Below, one piece after another: positions 1 through 13,222 of a stretch of DNA of 64,000 bases. The DNA is from Brugia malayi (lineage: Eukaryota; Nematoda; Chromadorea; Rhabditida; Onchocercidae). Positions within the stretch are counted from its first letter, which is position 1; each line of letters opens with the position of its first letter. The DNA is taken from positions 11,590,001-11,654,000 of the forward strand of contig NW_025062478.1 of the NCBI RefSeq assembly GCF_000002995.4, in the 5' to 3' direction. The notes under the pieces were generated by a model that saw only the letters and a list, made by a program, of their open reading frames with translations, was not told the origin of the DNA and searched no databases. The position numbers and the translations under genes are program-made.

Positions 1-3000
1 TCAAAGTTAATTTTTCCGTTTATTTGCTATTGTGTTGTTGTAATTTACATAAACAAGAATTTTGTTTAGAATTAAATGGAAATGTTTTAAAAATAAGTAA
101 AAAAAAAATTATGCAATTTAATAATTTTCTTTCTAACTCACAAATTAGTTTAACAAATTTTATAAACAATTTCATATGATTTTAAATTTATACAATGAAA
201 ATTTTAATAACAAAATAGATTTTTTGTCAATTTGCGCCAATTTCCACTTTTTATTAAAAAAAATTACAATTTTATGCATATTACATTCATTTTATTTATG
301 TTTATCTTTCTTTTATTAATGAATCTAATTAAAATAATAATTTAAATAAACTGAAAAATTATTGATTTAAGTTTTTGATAATTTTGGTACTTTAGAAACC
401 ATACATTTTTTGAAAAATGTATTTCAAATTATTGTACGAAAAATAAATTTTAATCATAGTATATTATTAGTTTCATATTTATCAACATGTGATAAATGAT
501 AATTTCATTTTTGATTGAATCATTCTTAATTCTAATCATTAACTTTTATTTTTTGAAATATACACTGATAACGAAAGAATGATTGTTAATGGAATAATAT
601 ATTATCATATTGCTACATATTTAAACATTTTTTTTTTTTTTTAACAAATAATTTACAATCAAATAATGTAGCAAATATTTTTGTAAAAATATTTTTTACT
701 TTTTATTTTTAATAAAAATTAATATAATCAAATTAAAATAACTTTCATCTTTTTGTTTTCCAAAAAATACATTTTTATTCAAAATAATAACATTTAGATT
801 CAAAAAATAATATTTAGATTTTCGTAAGTAATTTTTTGTTAATTTACTTTTTTAATTTAAAAAGTTTCATTTTGCATTACTGAAAATTAAAAATGAAAAG
901 AACAAAAAAAAAAAAAAAGAAGAAAAATTGATGATATATTCTCATTGTGCTGAAAAATAATTAAAAAGGAAACCAATTGAATTTCATTAATTAATTATAA
1001 TATATTTATTCCAAAATTTATGCTAACATTTAGCATTCCAAAAAGAAAATAATGAAGAAAGAAGAAGCAAAGATCAATAAAAGATTTTTTTTTTTTAATT
1101 AAGCTTTTCATTATTACAATTCAAATATTGATTACAACACAGACAACAGAATAAAAAAAATTTCTATTTTAATGTTTTAGCAATTGTCATTCTGTTTGCT
1201 TCATTTTTGCTCTTTTGTTGTTTATTTATTTATTTTTTGCTTTCTTATAGATTTAATTAAAATCATTTTTAATTATAATTTATTTATTTTAAATATTAAC
1301 TCAGTTTAAAAAAGGATATTATTTTATGAAATTAGTGGTATTACTTAATTATTTCTTTTTCTTTGACATAAAACTAAAAATAATGCCTACATTATAATTT
1401 TAATATATTTAATACAAAAATTAAAATATACACTTTTATCAAAAGAAAAAAAAATTACTTCTAAATTAATTGTTTTATATTATAAATGCTGCATACTTTT
1501 AATAATTTTAGTTTATATTTCAATTAATCAATCCATCGATTAATGGAATAATTACTTAATTTATTCTTTAATTAATAGAATTTATTTTTATATATTCAAT
1601 TTGCAAAATTAGAATACAAAATAAATTTTTAATAAACTTAAATTATACTAAAATATCATAAATGATAATTTTGTTAATGCAAAATAAAAAAAAAAAGATT
1701 TTTTAAATTAATTTATTAATATGCGCTATTTTATTTTTCACTTTATTTCTTTGAAAGAAAAAAAAAATTTAAAACTTCTTAGTTCCTTTTTTTTTTTTAA
1801 ATTTAAAAATTTTTCAATATCAATGATTAATGTTAGAGTTATCAGCACTATGCTCTGATAACTCAAATATTATTAATAGTTCTCATCAAAAAATAATTTT
1901 TATCAATTTATCAATTTAAAATCATAAAATAATAATTTGCATTGCATTTCTTTTTATTTTCTTTAAAAAGAAAAAAAAAAAAAAAACTATTTTATGATTG
2001 AAAATTAATTTAATATTTGCCCTTTTTTTTTTTTCTGATAATATTCGATGTGAAAATAAATGAATTTTAATACAAAAATTTAATTTAAAAAAAAATTTAT
2101 AAATCAATCAAAATTTGAAAATTTTTTGCTAAAAATGAATTTCTTATTCACATTTTTTTTTTATTTTCATCAAAAAAAAAAAAAGAATTGGAATGAATAA
2201 TTTCAGATAAATAAAACATGCAAAATGAAATGAAATGTAAAAGAATTTTTTTAAAAAAAAAAAAAAAAAACAAATAAATAAAAAAAAATAAAAAAAAGGA
2301 AGAAAGTGTTACTAAAAATTTGCTTCAAAATTAGCTCAAAGTAATAAATGAAATGGCAGAAAAAGAAAAAATAAAAAAACGAAAAATTTTATTTCATTTC
2401 AAAATTAATTGAAATTAATCCAGCAATTGTTGTCATTTAAATTTTAGATGATGAATGTGTTACACTTTAATCTATTGTCTTTATCATAGTTCCATTAAAA
2501 TTCTAATCTTTTCTTTCTCCAAAAATTTTTTTTTGCAATTTTTTTTTTTTTTGTTTTAAAAAAATGCAAAAAATTTTCATTTTATTATTTCTTATATTTT
2601 ATTAAAAATTATTATTTCTTATTGTTGCTACAAACATTTTTTTAAATATGTATTTTTTTTTTTTTAAAAAAAAATAAAAGTTTGTTTTTACTCTTAAAAA
2701 TGTACCTTTTATCATATTATTATTTTCTTATACTAAAATATTATATATGTAAAATATAAATTTATAACTAAAATATAAATTTACTAAAATATTAAATTAA
2801 ATTTTTTTTTTCAACTTTTGGAGATTTTCTTTTTTTTTTTTTTCAAGAAAAATAAAATATCAATTACATCTCGTCATTTTCTTGTGCTAATTAAGCATAA
2901 TTTAAAAAAAGAAATTTTTTTTTTAAAAAAAAATCAATTATACACTTTATCCTATTATTATTATTATTATTATTATCACAGTGTTAAGTACAATTTCGGA

Positions 3001-6000
3001 AAGTTTTTGTTTTTTCTTTTGAAAAAATTCATTTAAATTTTATTTTATTATTTATTTTATTATGCATGATTTCTTTTAAAAATTTTTTTTGAAAAAAAAA
3101 AAAGTATGTTTACATTTTATTCATTTATCTTTTATCGCAGTGTTAAATGTGCGTCTTTTTTTTTAAAAAAAAAAAAAAAAAAAGGAAATTCTTTTTTTGT
3201 TTTTGAAGAAGTACTTTTATCATATTGTAAAGAGTTGTTTATAATAAATTTTTGATTAGAATAATTTCTTTTTTTGTTTTATTTTTTGGATTATTGAATT
3301 TGTGAATTTTTTTTTTTTTGGTTTTGTTTTTCTTCATCAATAAACTTTAATTTACTCTTTCCTCTTTTTTTGTCCTATTTTGTTCAAAAAAAAAAAAAAA
3401 ATTGTATAAATAATTTATTTAATAATAGAAAAAAGAATTCATCAAAAAAAAAATTAATTCATTTTTTTCATTCAAATTTCATTTTTATTTTTCTCACTAA
3501 TTAATTAATTAATTAATTTGAAAAAAATTATATGAATCTTAAAATGTTATATTCAAAATGATTAGCTAAATAATTGAAATTCACTCTTTTTTTTTTCATT
3601 TTCATTAAGCTTTTCTTTTTGTTTAATTTTCACTAATTAAAATTGTATCGCATTTTTTTAAAGGGAAAAAAAATTAATAATAAAATTAAATATACAAAAT
3701 TTTAAGAGCAATTTTAACAACAACAACAATAACACGAACGACAATAACAACAACAACGACAACAATTAACAACAACAACAACGACAGTAACAACAAAATG
3801 CTTTTCAAATTACAAATTTCAATTTATTATTTTTTTTTTTTTTTTGTTTTATTTTCAATAGTTTTTAGTAATTTCTTAATTATTACTTATACAACAATAC
3901 TTAATAATAATAATAATAATAAAAAGTTTTATATAATTTGAAATTTATCAAAATTTAAACAACATTTCTCTCTTTCCTCTCTCTCTCTCTCTTTCATCTT
4001 TCTCTCTCCCTTTTTCTCTGTCTCCTTCTCCCTCTCTCTCTCTCTCTCTTCTTTCTTGTTTTCTGCTCTTCTTCTTGCTGCAAAATTTCAATCCTAAATT
4101 ATACTAACAATCCAAAAACTCGTTTTCCACTTCTTCAGCATATGCAAAATCAATTCATTCCCTTATAGCAGCTAGCTTATATATCTAAATGATATTTCCC
4201 TATGCTATCTCTTCCTCTCTATTAATTTTCTTATTTCAATTTTTCTTTTTTTTTTTTTTCAAAAATAAAAATTACAACAATTTATTTATATTTCATATTA
4301 AATACTATTAGTTAAATAAATTAAAATCAAAACTTTTTCATATTTCTAAATTATTTTTAAACTTTTTGCTTTAAAAAAAAAAAATTTACATTAATTATTA
4401 TTATACAACAAAATAATTAATTAATTAATTAACTAATAATTTTACATCATAATTTTTTTCCTTCTTTTATTTTTCAAAAAAAGAAAAAATGTAGCAATAA
4501 TTTTAGATTAATTAATGATTGATGAATGCATTGTTCTTTTTTTTTTTCATTTTTAGATTTTAGCTGAAAATTTTCAGCAATTATATCATATGATGATAAT
4601 TAATTAATTAATTAATAACTCTAATGATTCTAAATTGAAAAATTTTTCTCTTATTTTGGGTTATTTTTGAAAAATTATGCCCAAAAATTGTAAAAATTAT
4701 TTTTTTATTATAACTATTAAATAGTAAATAAAGCATTTACACTGCAATTTTTTCCAGTTTTTCGATTATTTTTCAATGTTTTAGCTGAAATAATAAATAC
4801 ATTATTTAATGTGGGAATTTTTCCTGTTTTTAATTATTTTTGAAATTTTTGCTTAAAAATTTCACAAATTTTATTTTGAAACTGCTGGCAAACCAATCAA
4901 TCAATTGATTAGTCGAACTTTTTTAATTTCTAATTTTCTTTAAATTTGAATTTGTCGTCCTGAAATTGCGACAATCTTAATAATTCTAAAACTTTTCATC
5001 TTTTTTTTTTTAAAATTTTAGAAGCTTTCATCTAAAATTGCAACAATTATACCACATTTGTTGATTAAGTAATTAATTACAACTGAATGATTTAATTTTA
5101 GTGACAAACATTTTTTCTTTTTTCTCTTCATGCATTTTAATGAAAAAATTATTTTTTTAAAGATCATTCTTGTCATTACTATCATGTGCTTACAACTGGT
5201 TAATTAATTAATTAACTAATTAATTAATTAATTTTTAGATTAAAAAGAAAATATATCAAAAATTTTATTGATTAGCAATAAATGATAAATCTTACAAGCA
5301 AGCAATGATTATCAATTTTGCAAATCCCATTTAGTATTAATGATTGGAACTTAATTACAAATTAATTTTAATTTCTAAATTAAAATTAGTTTATAGAGAT
5401 AGCAAGAAAGAATGAAAAAAAAAGTAATTATTAAATAGCATGATTAATTTTAAGAAATTTTGAAAAATGTTATAAAAATTTTTTACTTTGACATTTTATT
5501 TCTTTTTAAAAATTTGTTAGTGCGTAACGATTGTTTTAAAAAAAAAAAAAAAATTTCACTTCAAATTCTTTTTTTTCTTTCAAAATAATTTTTATCAGAA
5601 AAGTTTACATGCAGAATACATTGAAGTTTAGAAAAATTTTATTGATAAATCAATCGATAGATAAGAAAGATTTCAGTGATATAAATAGTTATCAATGATT
5701 GATCATTTGATTGTCATTTCAAGAATTTCTTCTAATTGTCATTGCAACAATTTCTTTTGATTGTCATCGCAAGAATTTATATTCTTCAATCTATTTATCA
5801 TTCATTACCTGCTGTTATCACTAATATTACAAATCACCAATAATTGCTTTAATTTTACATTTTCATTATCAAAATTTTTTGAATAAAATTTTTGTAGCTT
5901 TTTTATCACTAATTTTGTGATAACAATTTTAGTAATAATTCGTGCTATCACTATCATCAATATTATTTAATCATTAATTATTATTAATTAACATTGTTCG

Positions 6001-6952
6001 TTTTTTTATTATTATCATTATTATTATTACTGTAATGACGCTGCTATTAGTAATTTTTGATAATAAAATGTGTTATATGACATTCGTAAATTATTCAAAT
6101 AATCATATAAATTTTTAACTTATAAATTATTTTTAAAATTTATCAAATTTTATATTTCATTATTAGATTTCATTTGTTTTAAAATGAAATAAAATTGTTT
6201 GAGAAAGACATTGATAGAAGAAATATAGATGTGAAAAAAAAAAAAAAAAAAAAAAAATTAGAATAATTCAACGAGGATGTTAAATTGCATTTAACATTAC
6301 TTCCAAATGCATAGCTAAATTCTTAGCTTAAATTCTTAGCCTAAAAGTTCCTTAGCTTAATGCAATCTTTTCTTTCTGAAAGCATTAACAAAAGCCATTA
6401 ATAATAATACTTTGTTTTTTATTTTTGTCCTATTTCAATGACTTATTTGTCATATATTTTAATATTAGCATCAAAATTAATTGAATCTTAAAATAAGTAT
6501 TTAATTACATTTCCTCACATTTTTTTTTTTTTTTGATAAATTTGTTTCATTATTTTTTATTTTATTTTTTTTTTTTTTTTTTGAAAATGAAAGAAAAAAA
6601 AAGTGCAAAAGATATCTTAAAATTCTTAAAATTTTTATTTGAATATTTTACATAATGCAAAAATTTTTTTTTTTTTTATTGTTGAAACTAGCAATAAAGT
6701 AATTATTTTATATTTATTTGAAGTCTAAAAAGAAAAGAAAAGAAAAGGAAAAGTAAAAGTAAAAGTGCATTACATAGAATGACCTTTTTACTTTTTCCGC
6801 CTTTTTTTTTTTCGCATTCATATTTTATTAAGCAAAAAAAAAAGTTAACCGGAAGAGCTAACATCAATTCATCCATCATTTTTACTTTCTTAATTGCTAC
6901 TATTTCATAGAAAATGTAGCAATTATTTTTTTCATACGTTGTATGTGCTTGT
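1..6952. other. gene-free AT-rich desert
   Basis: No convincing exon was found on either strand. The open frames here are runs of Phe, Lys, Ile and Asn produced by A/T homopolymers. Visible content is poly(A)/poly(T) tracts, a CAA/AAC-rich stretch near 3,715-3,795, a TTA microsatellite near 2,953-2,977, a pyrimidine (CT) tract at about 3,966-4,060, and repeated TTAATTAATTAA blocks near 4,415, 4,595 and 5,200. I see no RNA gene. Confidence 0.7.
3966..4060. repeat. CT-rich polypyrimidine microsatellite
   Basis: Imperfect (CT)n and (TC)n runs mixed with CCT and TTTC on the plus strand give a nearly pure pyrimidine strand of about 95 bases. A similar tract lies at about 10,055-10,160, just before the F-box-like gene. 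No gene overlaps it. Confidence 0.7.
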
Positions 6953-7070
6953 CTGTACGTGTGTGTATGTGTGTGTGTACGTGTATGTGTAATGTGCATG
7001 TGTGTGTATACGTGTATGTGTAATGTGTATGTGTGTGTATACGTGTATGTGTAATGTGTATGTGTATTTG
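6953..7070. repeat. TG-rich repeat with 31-bp periodicity
   Basis: A GTGTGT/GTATGT microsatellite turns into about three copies of a 31-bp unit. Each unit begins ACGTGTATGTGTAATGTG, with starts at 6,979, 7,010 and 7,041, and the copies differ by one or two bases. The overlapping minus-strand open frame (His-Thr repeats) is an artefact of the dinucleotide repeat. Confidence 0.8.
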
Positions 7071-7124
7071 CTCATTTCGTATATTGAAATTTTCTCGTAA
7101 AAAAAATGTTATATCAAATTGTCA

Positions 7125-7345
7125 CAACCAATGTGACAGCTTTGCTAAGGAAATTAAAGTCGCAACCAATGTGACAGCTTTGCTAAGGAAATTAAAGTCG
7201 CAACCAATGTGACAGCTTTGCTAAGGAAATTAAAGTCGCAACCAATGTGACAGCTTTGCTAAGGAAATTAAAGTCGCAACCAATGTGACAGCTTTGCTAA
7301 GGAAATTAAAGTCGCAACCAATGTGACAGCTTTGCTAAGGAAATT
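7125..7345. repeat. 38-bp tandem repeat, about 5.8 copies
   Basis: The unit starts CAACCAATGTGACAGCTTTG and ends AAATTAAAGTCG. The full copies look identical and the last is truncated after AAATT. Each unit holds a CCAAT core followed by TGACAG. The first copy is preceded by GTCA, so GTCACA and TGTGAC form a short inverted repeat around the CCAAT core; in later copies this half is GTCGCA. The identity of the copies suggests a young array. Confidence 0.93.
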
Positions 7346-7360
7346 TATTGCTTTTTGTTT

Positions 7361-7409
7361 GTTTAGTAAATTTATTGAATTAATATTCAAACAAATAAAT
7401 TTACTAAAC
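7361..7409. repeat. inverted repeat with 14-bp perfect stem
   Basis: GTTTAGTAAATTTA at 7,361-7,374 is the exact reverse complement of 7,396-7,409, with a 21-nt AT-rich spacer. It begins 15 bases after the end of the 38-bp array. The function is unknown; it may only reflect AT-rich sequence. Confidence 0.75.
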
Positions 7410-10331
7410 ATTTTCATTTTAATTTAAAAGAAAAAAAAAACGCAATTTATTCATTTTAAATGTTTATTTGTTAAAAAATAAAATAATTTATTAAAATTAC
7501 ACTCTTCATTCTCGTTTGTTTTTTTTTTTTTTTTCATTTTTACTTTTTATTTATTTTGAATATTTTACTAAATTGAATTGAATGTTTCATTTAAAAAAAA
7601 AAAAAAAAGGAAAAGAATTAGTTGAATTTTATAAGAAAAAAAGGTGGAAAAAAAAAATGAAAATATATGCATTTTATTTTTATTCTTTTTCTTCAAAAAT
7701 TTGCTGAACAAAAATTATTTATTTCTATTAGAAAAAAGAAAAAAAAAAAAAAAAAGGAAAAAGGAAAAAAGAAAAACAGAAATAACAATAAAATGTAATA
7801 TGATTGATTCATGCGAAAAATTTTTTATAAATTTGTTTTATTTTTTTATTGATGATTTAATCATCAATGATGAATCATTATTGAAATAATAAATATTCAA
7901 ACTTATATTAGGTATAAAATTTTGATTATTAAATAGGAAATGATTGATTGATATTATTAAGGTAAATAAGAAAAAAGGATGCTAACAAAAAAAAAAAGAA
8001 AATACTAATAAAATAAGAATAAAATATTAATGTGATAATTTATAAATGTAAAAATGGAAAAATATTAGAAAATATTATATTAATTTAAAACAAATAAATC
8101 TAAAACGTAATATGCAAATTACTATATTAATTTATAAAATAAATAATTGAAATACGTAATATGTAGGTGGAAATAAATAGATAATTAAATTTGAATAAAA
8201 CATATAATTAATTGACGTATATGAACGAGTAAATTAATTAAGTATAATAAATTTAGATAAGTAATGTTTAATTAAATAACTGAGAAGGATTGAGAATTTT
8301 TCATACATATTCGCATCATATAATTTTATCTAAAAAATAATCTTTGATATTTCAAACTAAAATATTTTCATTTGATATCATAAAAATGAATTCTTTTATA
8401 TTATAGCTATTATATTCTACCAAAAAAAAGTGCTAATTTTTTTTTTTAAAATTATTATTTATTTTGATATTTCCGATATGATTTTTTATTGATTTGAAAA
8501 ACAAAAAAAAAAAAAAAAATAAAATAAACGTTTAAATTCCATCAAATTTCAATGTAAACTAGGAATGATAAGAAAAAGTGAAACTTTTTTCTCCTTTTTT
8601 TTCTTTTGCTAAAATAAAAAGAAAAATTTTAAAACAAAAAAAAAGAAACAAAAATTTTAAGTTTTACATTTCTTTGAACTAATTTCTTCCTAGATTATTC
8701 ATACATTTTTATTTATAATGATAAGATTAATTGACAAAATTATCATTTTATATGTTATTACTGCTAATTATACTATAATTATTATAAAAATAATTATTAT
8801 TATTAGTATAACAATTTCACTAAAATACGAAAAAAGAAAAAGAAAATGAAATTGCTTGAGTGATGTCATTAGTTGATGCTAAAATTTTCAAAAATAATCA
8901 CAAAATTATCCGAAATATTAGCAACAATAATTGGAAACAAACAGAAAAGGAAAATGAATTTCAAATTTAAAATTTAAATAAAAATTTGAGTATTAATAGA
9001 AAATTTCTTTTTTCTTTTTATAACTGATCAACAGATATATGATGCATTATCATCTCTTATCATCTTGTTTTTATCACTAAAAATAACATTTCATTTCCTC
9101 TTCATCCTTTAATTCCCTTCGTTTTTCTCTTTTTTTTTTCTTTGCCTCAATTTTCCCACAAATTAAACAATCCATCTTTTTTTTTTTTGTCAACAAGCAT
9201 TTGTTATGTTAAAGTTAAAATTTGTTTTTTATTTTTACATTTTATTTTAGTTAAAAAAAAAAATCATTTTTTTCAATTTTTCAATTTTATTAATTTAATG
9301 ATTAATTTTAAATTTGAATGTAAATAATTGTAACATTCAGAGTTGAAGATTTTTATATGTTATTAATTAAATGATTCATTAGATATGTCGATTTGAACTA
9401 AATTTTCAAATGCATTTAATTCTGCTAAATTTATACAACTATTCTCTTTCTTTTTGCTTCTTTTTTGCTTTCATTTTATTTCGCTCTTTTTTTTTTCTGA
9501 AATTTAAAATTATTATAGTTTTATTCCTTTAAATGACAAATGTATTAGCAGACATAATGATTGCAACAAAATTAGAAAAATGCATTTAATTTCATCAATT
9601 TTAATAATGTTCCTTTTTTTTTTTTTTTTGTATCCAATCTTTCTTTTTTTGATTTTAAAATTATTTCATTTTAATTTTGTTAAGTGCATGGTTCATAGAA
9701 GTATATCGTTTTATGCATATAAATAAGCACTTTCAATTTTAAATTTTTTTTGAATAAATAAAAACATTTTTTAAAAAAAAAGATTAAAAAAATTTTTATA
9801 TATTTAAAATTGATAATAGCAATTTTTAATTAAATGTTCAATTATTATTATAAATTAAAATAATTTGCAGCAATTATTGGTCATATTTTTGAAAACAAAT
9901 CAAATATTTGTTTATTTTTCTTTTTCTTTTTTTTTCATTTCCTTGGAATTCATTTTATGATTTGTTTGTTTTTCTTGTATATATTACAAATCATTTTAAT
10001 AATTAATTAATAAGGAGGAGAGAAAAATTAAGTTTCAATTTTTATTTTTATCTTTCTCTCTCTCTCTTCTTTTTTTTTTAAATAAACTTTAAAACAACTT
10101 TTGCCTCATTTATCTCTTTCCCTCTCTTCCTTTTTTCTTTCTTCTCTCTCTCCCATTTCTCTCTTTTTTTTTTCTCTTTGTTTCTTACTTTAAAAATGAT
10201 TTCTCTAACAATTTTGCTTATTTTAAACAAAATTTTTTTATATATTAAATTGTGGATTTAAAAGAAAAAAAAAAGGTAAGAAATATGCTTTATTTGAATT
10301 TATTTGAAATGTTTTTTTCTTTTTTTTTCAG
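7410..10331. other. non-coding AT-rich stretch upstream of the F-box-like gene
   Basis: Only homopolymer-driven open frames are visible. The last 280 bases hold a CT-rich tract (about 10,055-10,160) and end in a poly(T)-CAG acceptor directly before the first ATG of the next gene. No other feature is supported. Confidence 0.6.
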
Positions 10332-13089
10332 ATGCCATCATTGAAAGAATTTTTTGAGAACAATGTGCATCGATTGCAACGACGAATTGGTGGTGAAACA
10401 TTAATTTTATCATTAAAAAAGAAAAAATCATCAACAATTTATTCCGGAAAATCTTATCAATTTACTGATGAAATATGGTATATTTCTTTTTATCAGTACA
10501 ATAATGTACTGTGAAATATAATTTATTCATTGATTGATTAAATTAACAGTTTGCTTTCTCTCTTTTCTTTTTTTTTTGCATAAAAATAATCGTTGTTTAT
10601 TATTTAATTAATATTATTATATTAAAACCAACATTCCCATTATCGTTATCATAATTGTAATCATTACCATTATCATAATCATCATTGCCATTATAATAAT
10701 TATTATACTAATTATTGCCATTAATTATTATTATCATTAGACCAATTATTATTATTATTAATCATTATACCAATTTTTATTAATTATTATTAGTATTAAC
10801 AATGGTTTATTTATAATTATAATTTAATTAATATTATCATTATTGGTATTACTGTTAATAATTTAAAAAATGTAAAATGTTAATTTTTTTTTTTTTTGTT
10901 TTCTTCATAAAAGTAAATTATTTTTTCTTCTTTTTTTAAAGGAATACTATATTTGCTCAGTGTTCACCATTTGATTTATATTTGTGGCGTCGTGTAAACA
11001 AAAATTTTAAACGTTTAATTGATAGTCGTTTTAATAATATCCTTTATTTATACGCTGATCGAAGGAATATTGCTTCAATGCTAGGCCAAGAAAGTATTAA
11101 TGATGGTTGGTATTTGTTGTATTTGCAAATTTTAATTTAACAAACTTTAATTTAATTAAATTTTAACTTATTATCAATTAAATTATTTATAAGAATTTTA
11201 GAAATCATAAAAAGAATATATCAATTTTTCTATCATAACTGTTGTATATCAGAATTACAATGTTTACAGAGTAAAACAAAACAATTACAATGTTTACTGG
11301 AATAAACAACAAATAAAACAAAATAAAATAATCAAACAAATAAAAATTAAACTCATTTAGGATTTTTGATTATAAATTTTAGTTTTATCAAATTTTCTTA
11401 ATTGTATTTTTTTCTTTTATTCTACTTATTTGTTGCATTTTTAATAATTATTCAAAAACAATAGAAGAATTGATTACTTTTTATCCTTTCTTAAATTAAT
11501 TTCTGTCATCAAATAAATTAATTGAATTTCAAAATATATAAATAAACAATAAACTTATTTAAGTATTTTTATTAAACTTTTTTATTTTGCTAATTTTTAA
11601 ATAAATTAAAAACTTATTTAGGTAATTTTTATCGACATCATAGTGCGCAAATATTGCTAAGCTTAGACACTCATAGTGCTATGTTTATTGTTCATGAAAG
11701 ATGGACACCAAAAGATATCAGTAAATTATTTCAAGCAATTCAACTATTAGCACCATCAATACGAAATGTTTCGGTAAATATATCAAATTAATTTTATTAT
11801 TTTATAAAGAAATTATTGTTTATAACTAATATTTATTATTGTTATTGCTATTATTATCATTATTATTATTATTACTTTATTGTTATCATTTATTATCATC
11901 ATTATTATTGATTATTATTAATCAGCTTGATATGGGAATTGTTGAATTGATCACGGCTGGCTTATCAAGCATGGATTTTAATCGATGGCACACTTTTCAA
12001 TGTTATTTGAAAACGTTAGAGGGACAAGCTGCTGAAGATTCTGTACATGTACAGTGTATACCATCTACCTGTCAAAAGACATTTTTTCCAAATGTTACTG
12101 AGGTTATTATTTATTAATTAATTTAGTAATTAATTCATTTATTTATTATCGAATATAATTATATTCGATTTTGATTTCAATATTTCCTTATTATTATTAT
12201 TATTATGTTATTGCTTATTATTACTGTTATTGCTTATTATTACTGTTAATGCTTATTATTACTGTTATAATTACGATTACTCTTATTATTACTATTATTA
12301 TTATCATCATTATTATTATTATAATCGCAATATTTTTAAAAAGTTATTATCACTACAATAATAATATATTAATAATATAAGCTTACATGGAAATAAAATC
12401 TGGTTTTCTTTTTTTTATTTTTCATTATTTTTATTAAATTGGTGATATGTGTATTTAAAATCTTGTTTATATTCGAAAAAAAAAATTTTTTTTTTTAACT
12501 GAAAAATTGAACTCTTTTTCACTTAAAAAATTATCCGTATTAAATGTTGAAAATATTTTGATTAAATTAATTCTTAAACCAAAAAAAAAATCATTTTTTT
12601 TTCGTTTTTTTTCAAAATAAAAAACAAATGTCATATTAATTAATTTTGTAATAATTGAAAATAGTTTTTTAATTATAAAATGAAAGCAATTAATCAATTA
12701 ATACTGCAATGTTAACCAATTAATTTTATTTTTTTGATTAATTTTACATCTTTTTTCTTTCATAACAAAATTTTTTTAGTAAATAAAAAAAGAAAAAGAA
12801 AAAAAAAGAAAAACATTTTCAGTTTACGGTTCAAATTGGTGAGCGTGACTATTCGGCATTAACACGTTTGATGGATTATTCGGTTGATGCTCAAACACTT
12901 TTTTCGCTTGATAAAATTGAGCTTTTTCGTGTACATTTCATTTCTACCACTGAAACACAATTACGTGGTTCGTGTTTTACGCAAGAAGAACGTTTTTCCA
13001 GGAAGCGAACATCGAAACATTTGCAAAATTTCAAAAAATGGATTGGAACGACTAATTTAGGTGAACGATACTGTCAACAGTACTCATAA
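10332..13089 (+). CDS. F-box-like protein, 301 aa
   Basis: Proposed exons are 10332-10477, 10942-11105, 11622-11773, 11926-12102 and 12823-13089; all junctions keep phase and use GT..AG. The ATG lies directly after a TTTTTTCAG acceptor, so it is either trans-spliced there or cis-spliced to an unseen exon. Residues about 43-78 match an F-box: FTDEIWNTIF, then SPFDLYLWRRVNKNFKRLI, with the usual Pro, Asp-Leu and Arg-Val-Asn pattern. F-box proteins normally bind Skp1 and recruit substrates to SCF ubiquitin ligases; that role is inferred from the family. The rest (about 220 aa) has alternating hydrophobic segments such as PSIRNVSLDMG, typical of the unassigned C-terminal parts of nematode F-box proteins, but I recognise no named domain. 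The stop at 13,087 lies inside the first unit of a 31-bp tandem repeat. A donor at 13,060/61 would allow splicing onward towards the RdRP gene (see findings). Confidence 0.72.
10600..10870. repeat. ATT/ATC-rich intronic microsatellite
   Basis: Intron 1 of the F-box-like gene is filled with imperfect TTATTA, CATTATCAT and CCAATTATT runs. Similar TTA/TTG/TTATCA arrays fill part of intron 3 (about 11,833-11,920) and intron 4 (about 12,188-12,330). Confidence 0.7.
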
Positions 13090-13222
13090 TTACTCATAAA
13101 ATTATTAATAGCACTCATAATTACTCGTAAAATTATCAATAGTACTCATAATTACTCATAAAATTATCAATAGTACTCATAATTACTCATAAAATTATCA
13201 ACAGTACTCATAATTACTCATC
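13080..13222. repeat. 31-bp tandem repeat, about 4.5 copies
   Basis: The unit is TACTCATAATTACTCATAAA followed by ATTATCAATAG, with one to three substitutions between copies (TTAATAGC, CTCGTAAA, CAACAG variants). The array begins in the last codons of the F-box-like gene: its stop codon is the TAA of the first TACTCATAA. Confidence 0.88.

Noticed and set aside
6703..6999. 98-codon minus-strand frame starting MHITHTRTHTHTHT
   Set aside because: The His-Thr run comes from the TG microsatellite and the rest is homopolymer-rich; there is no coding signal.
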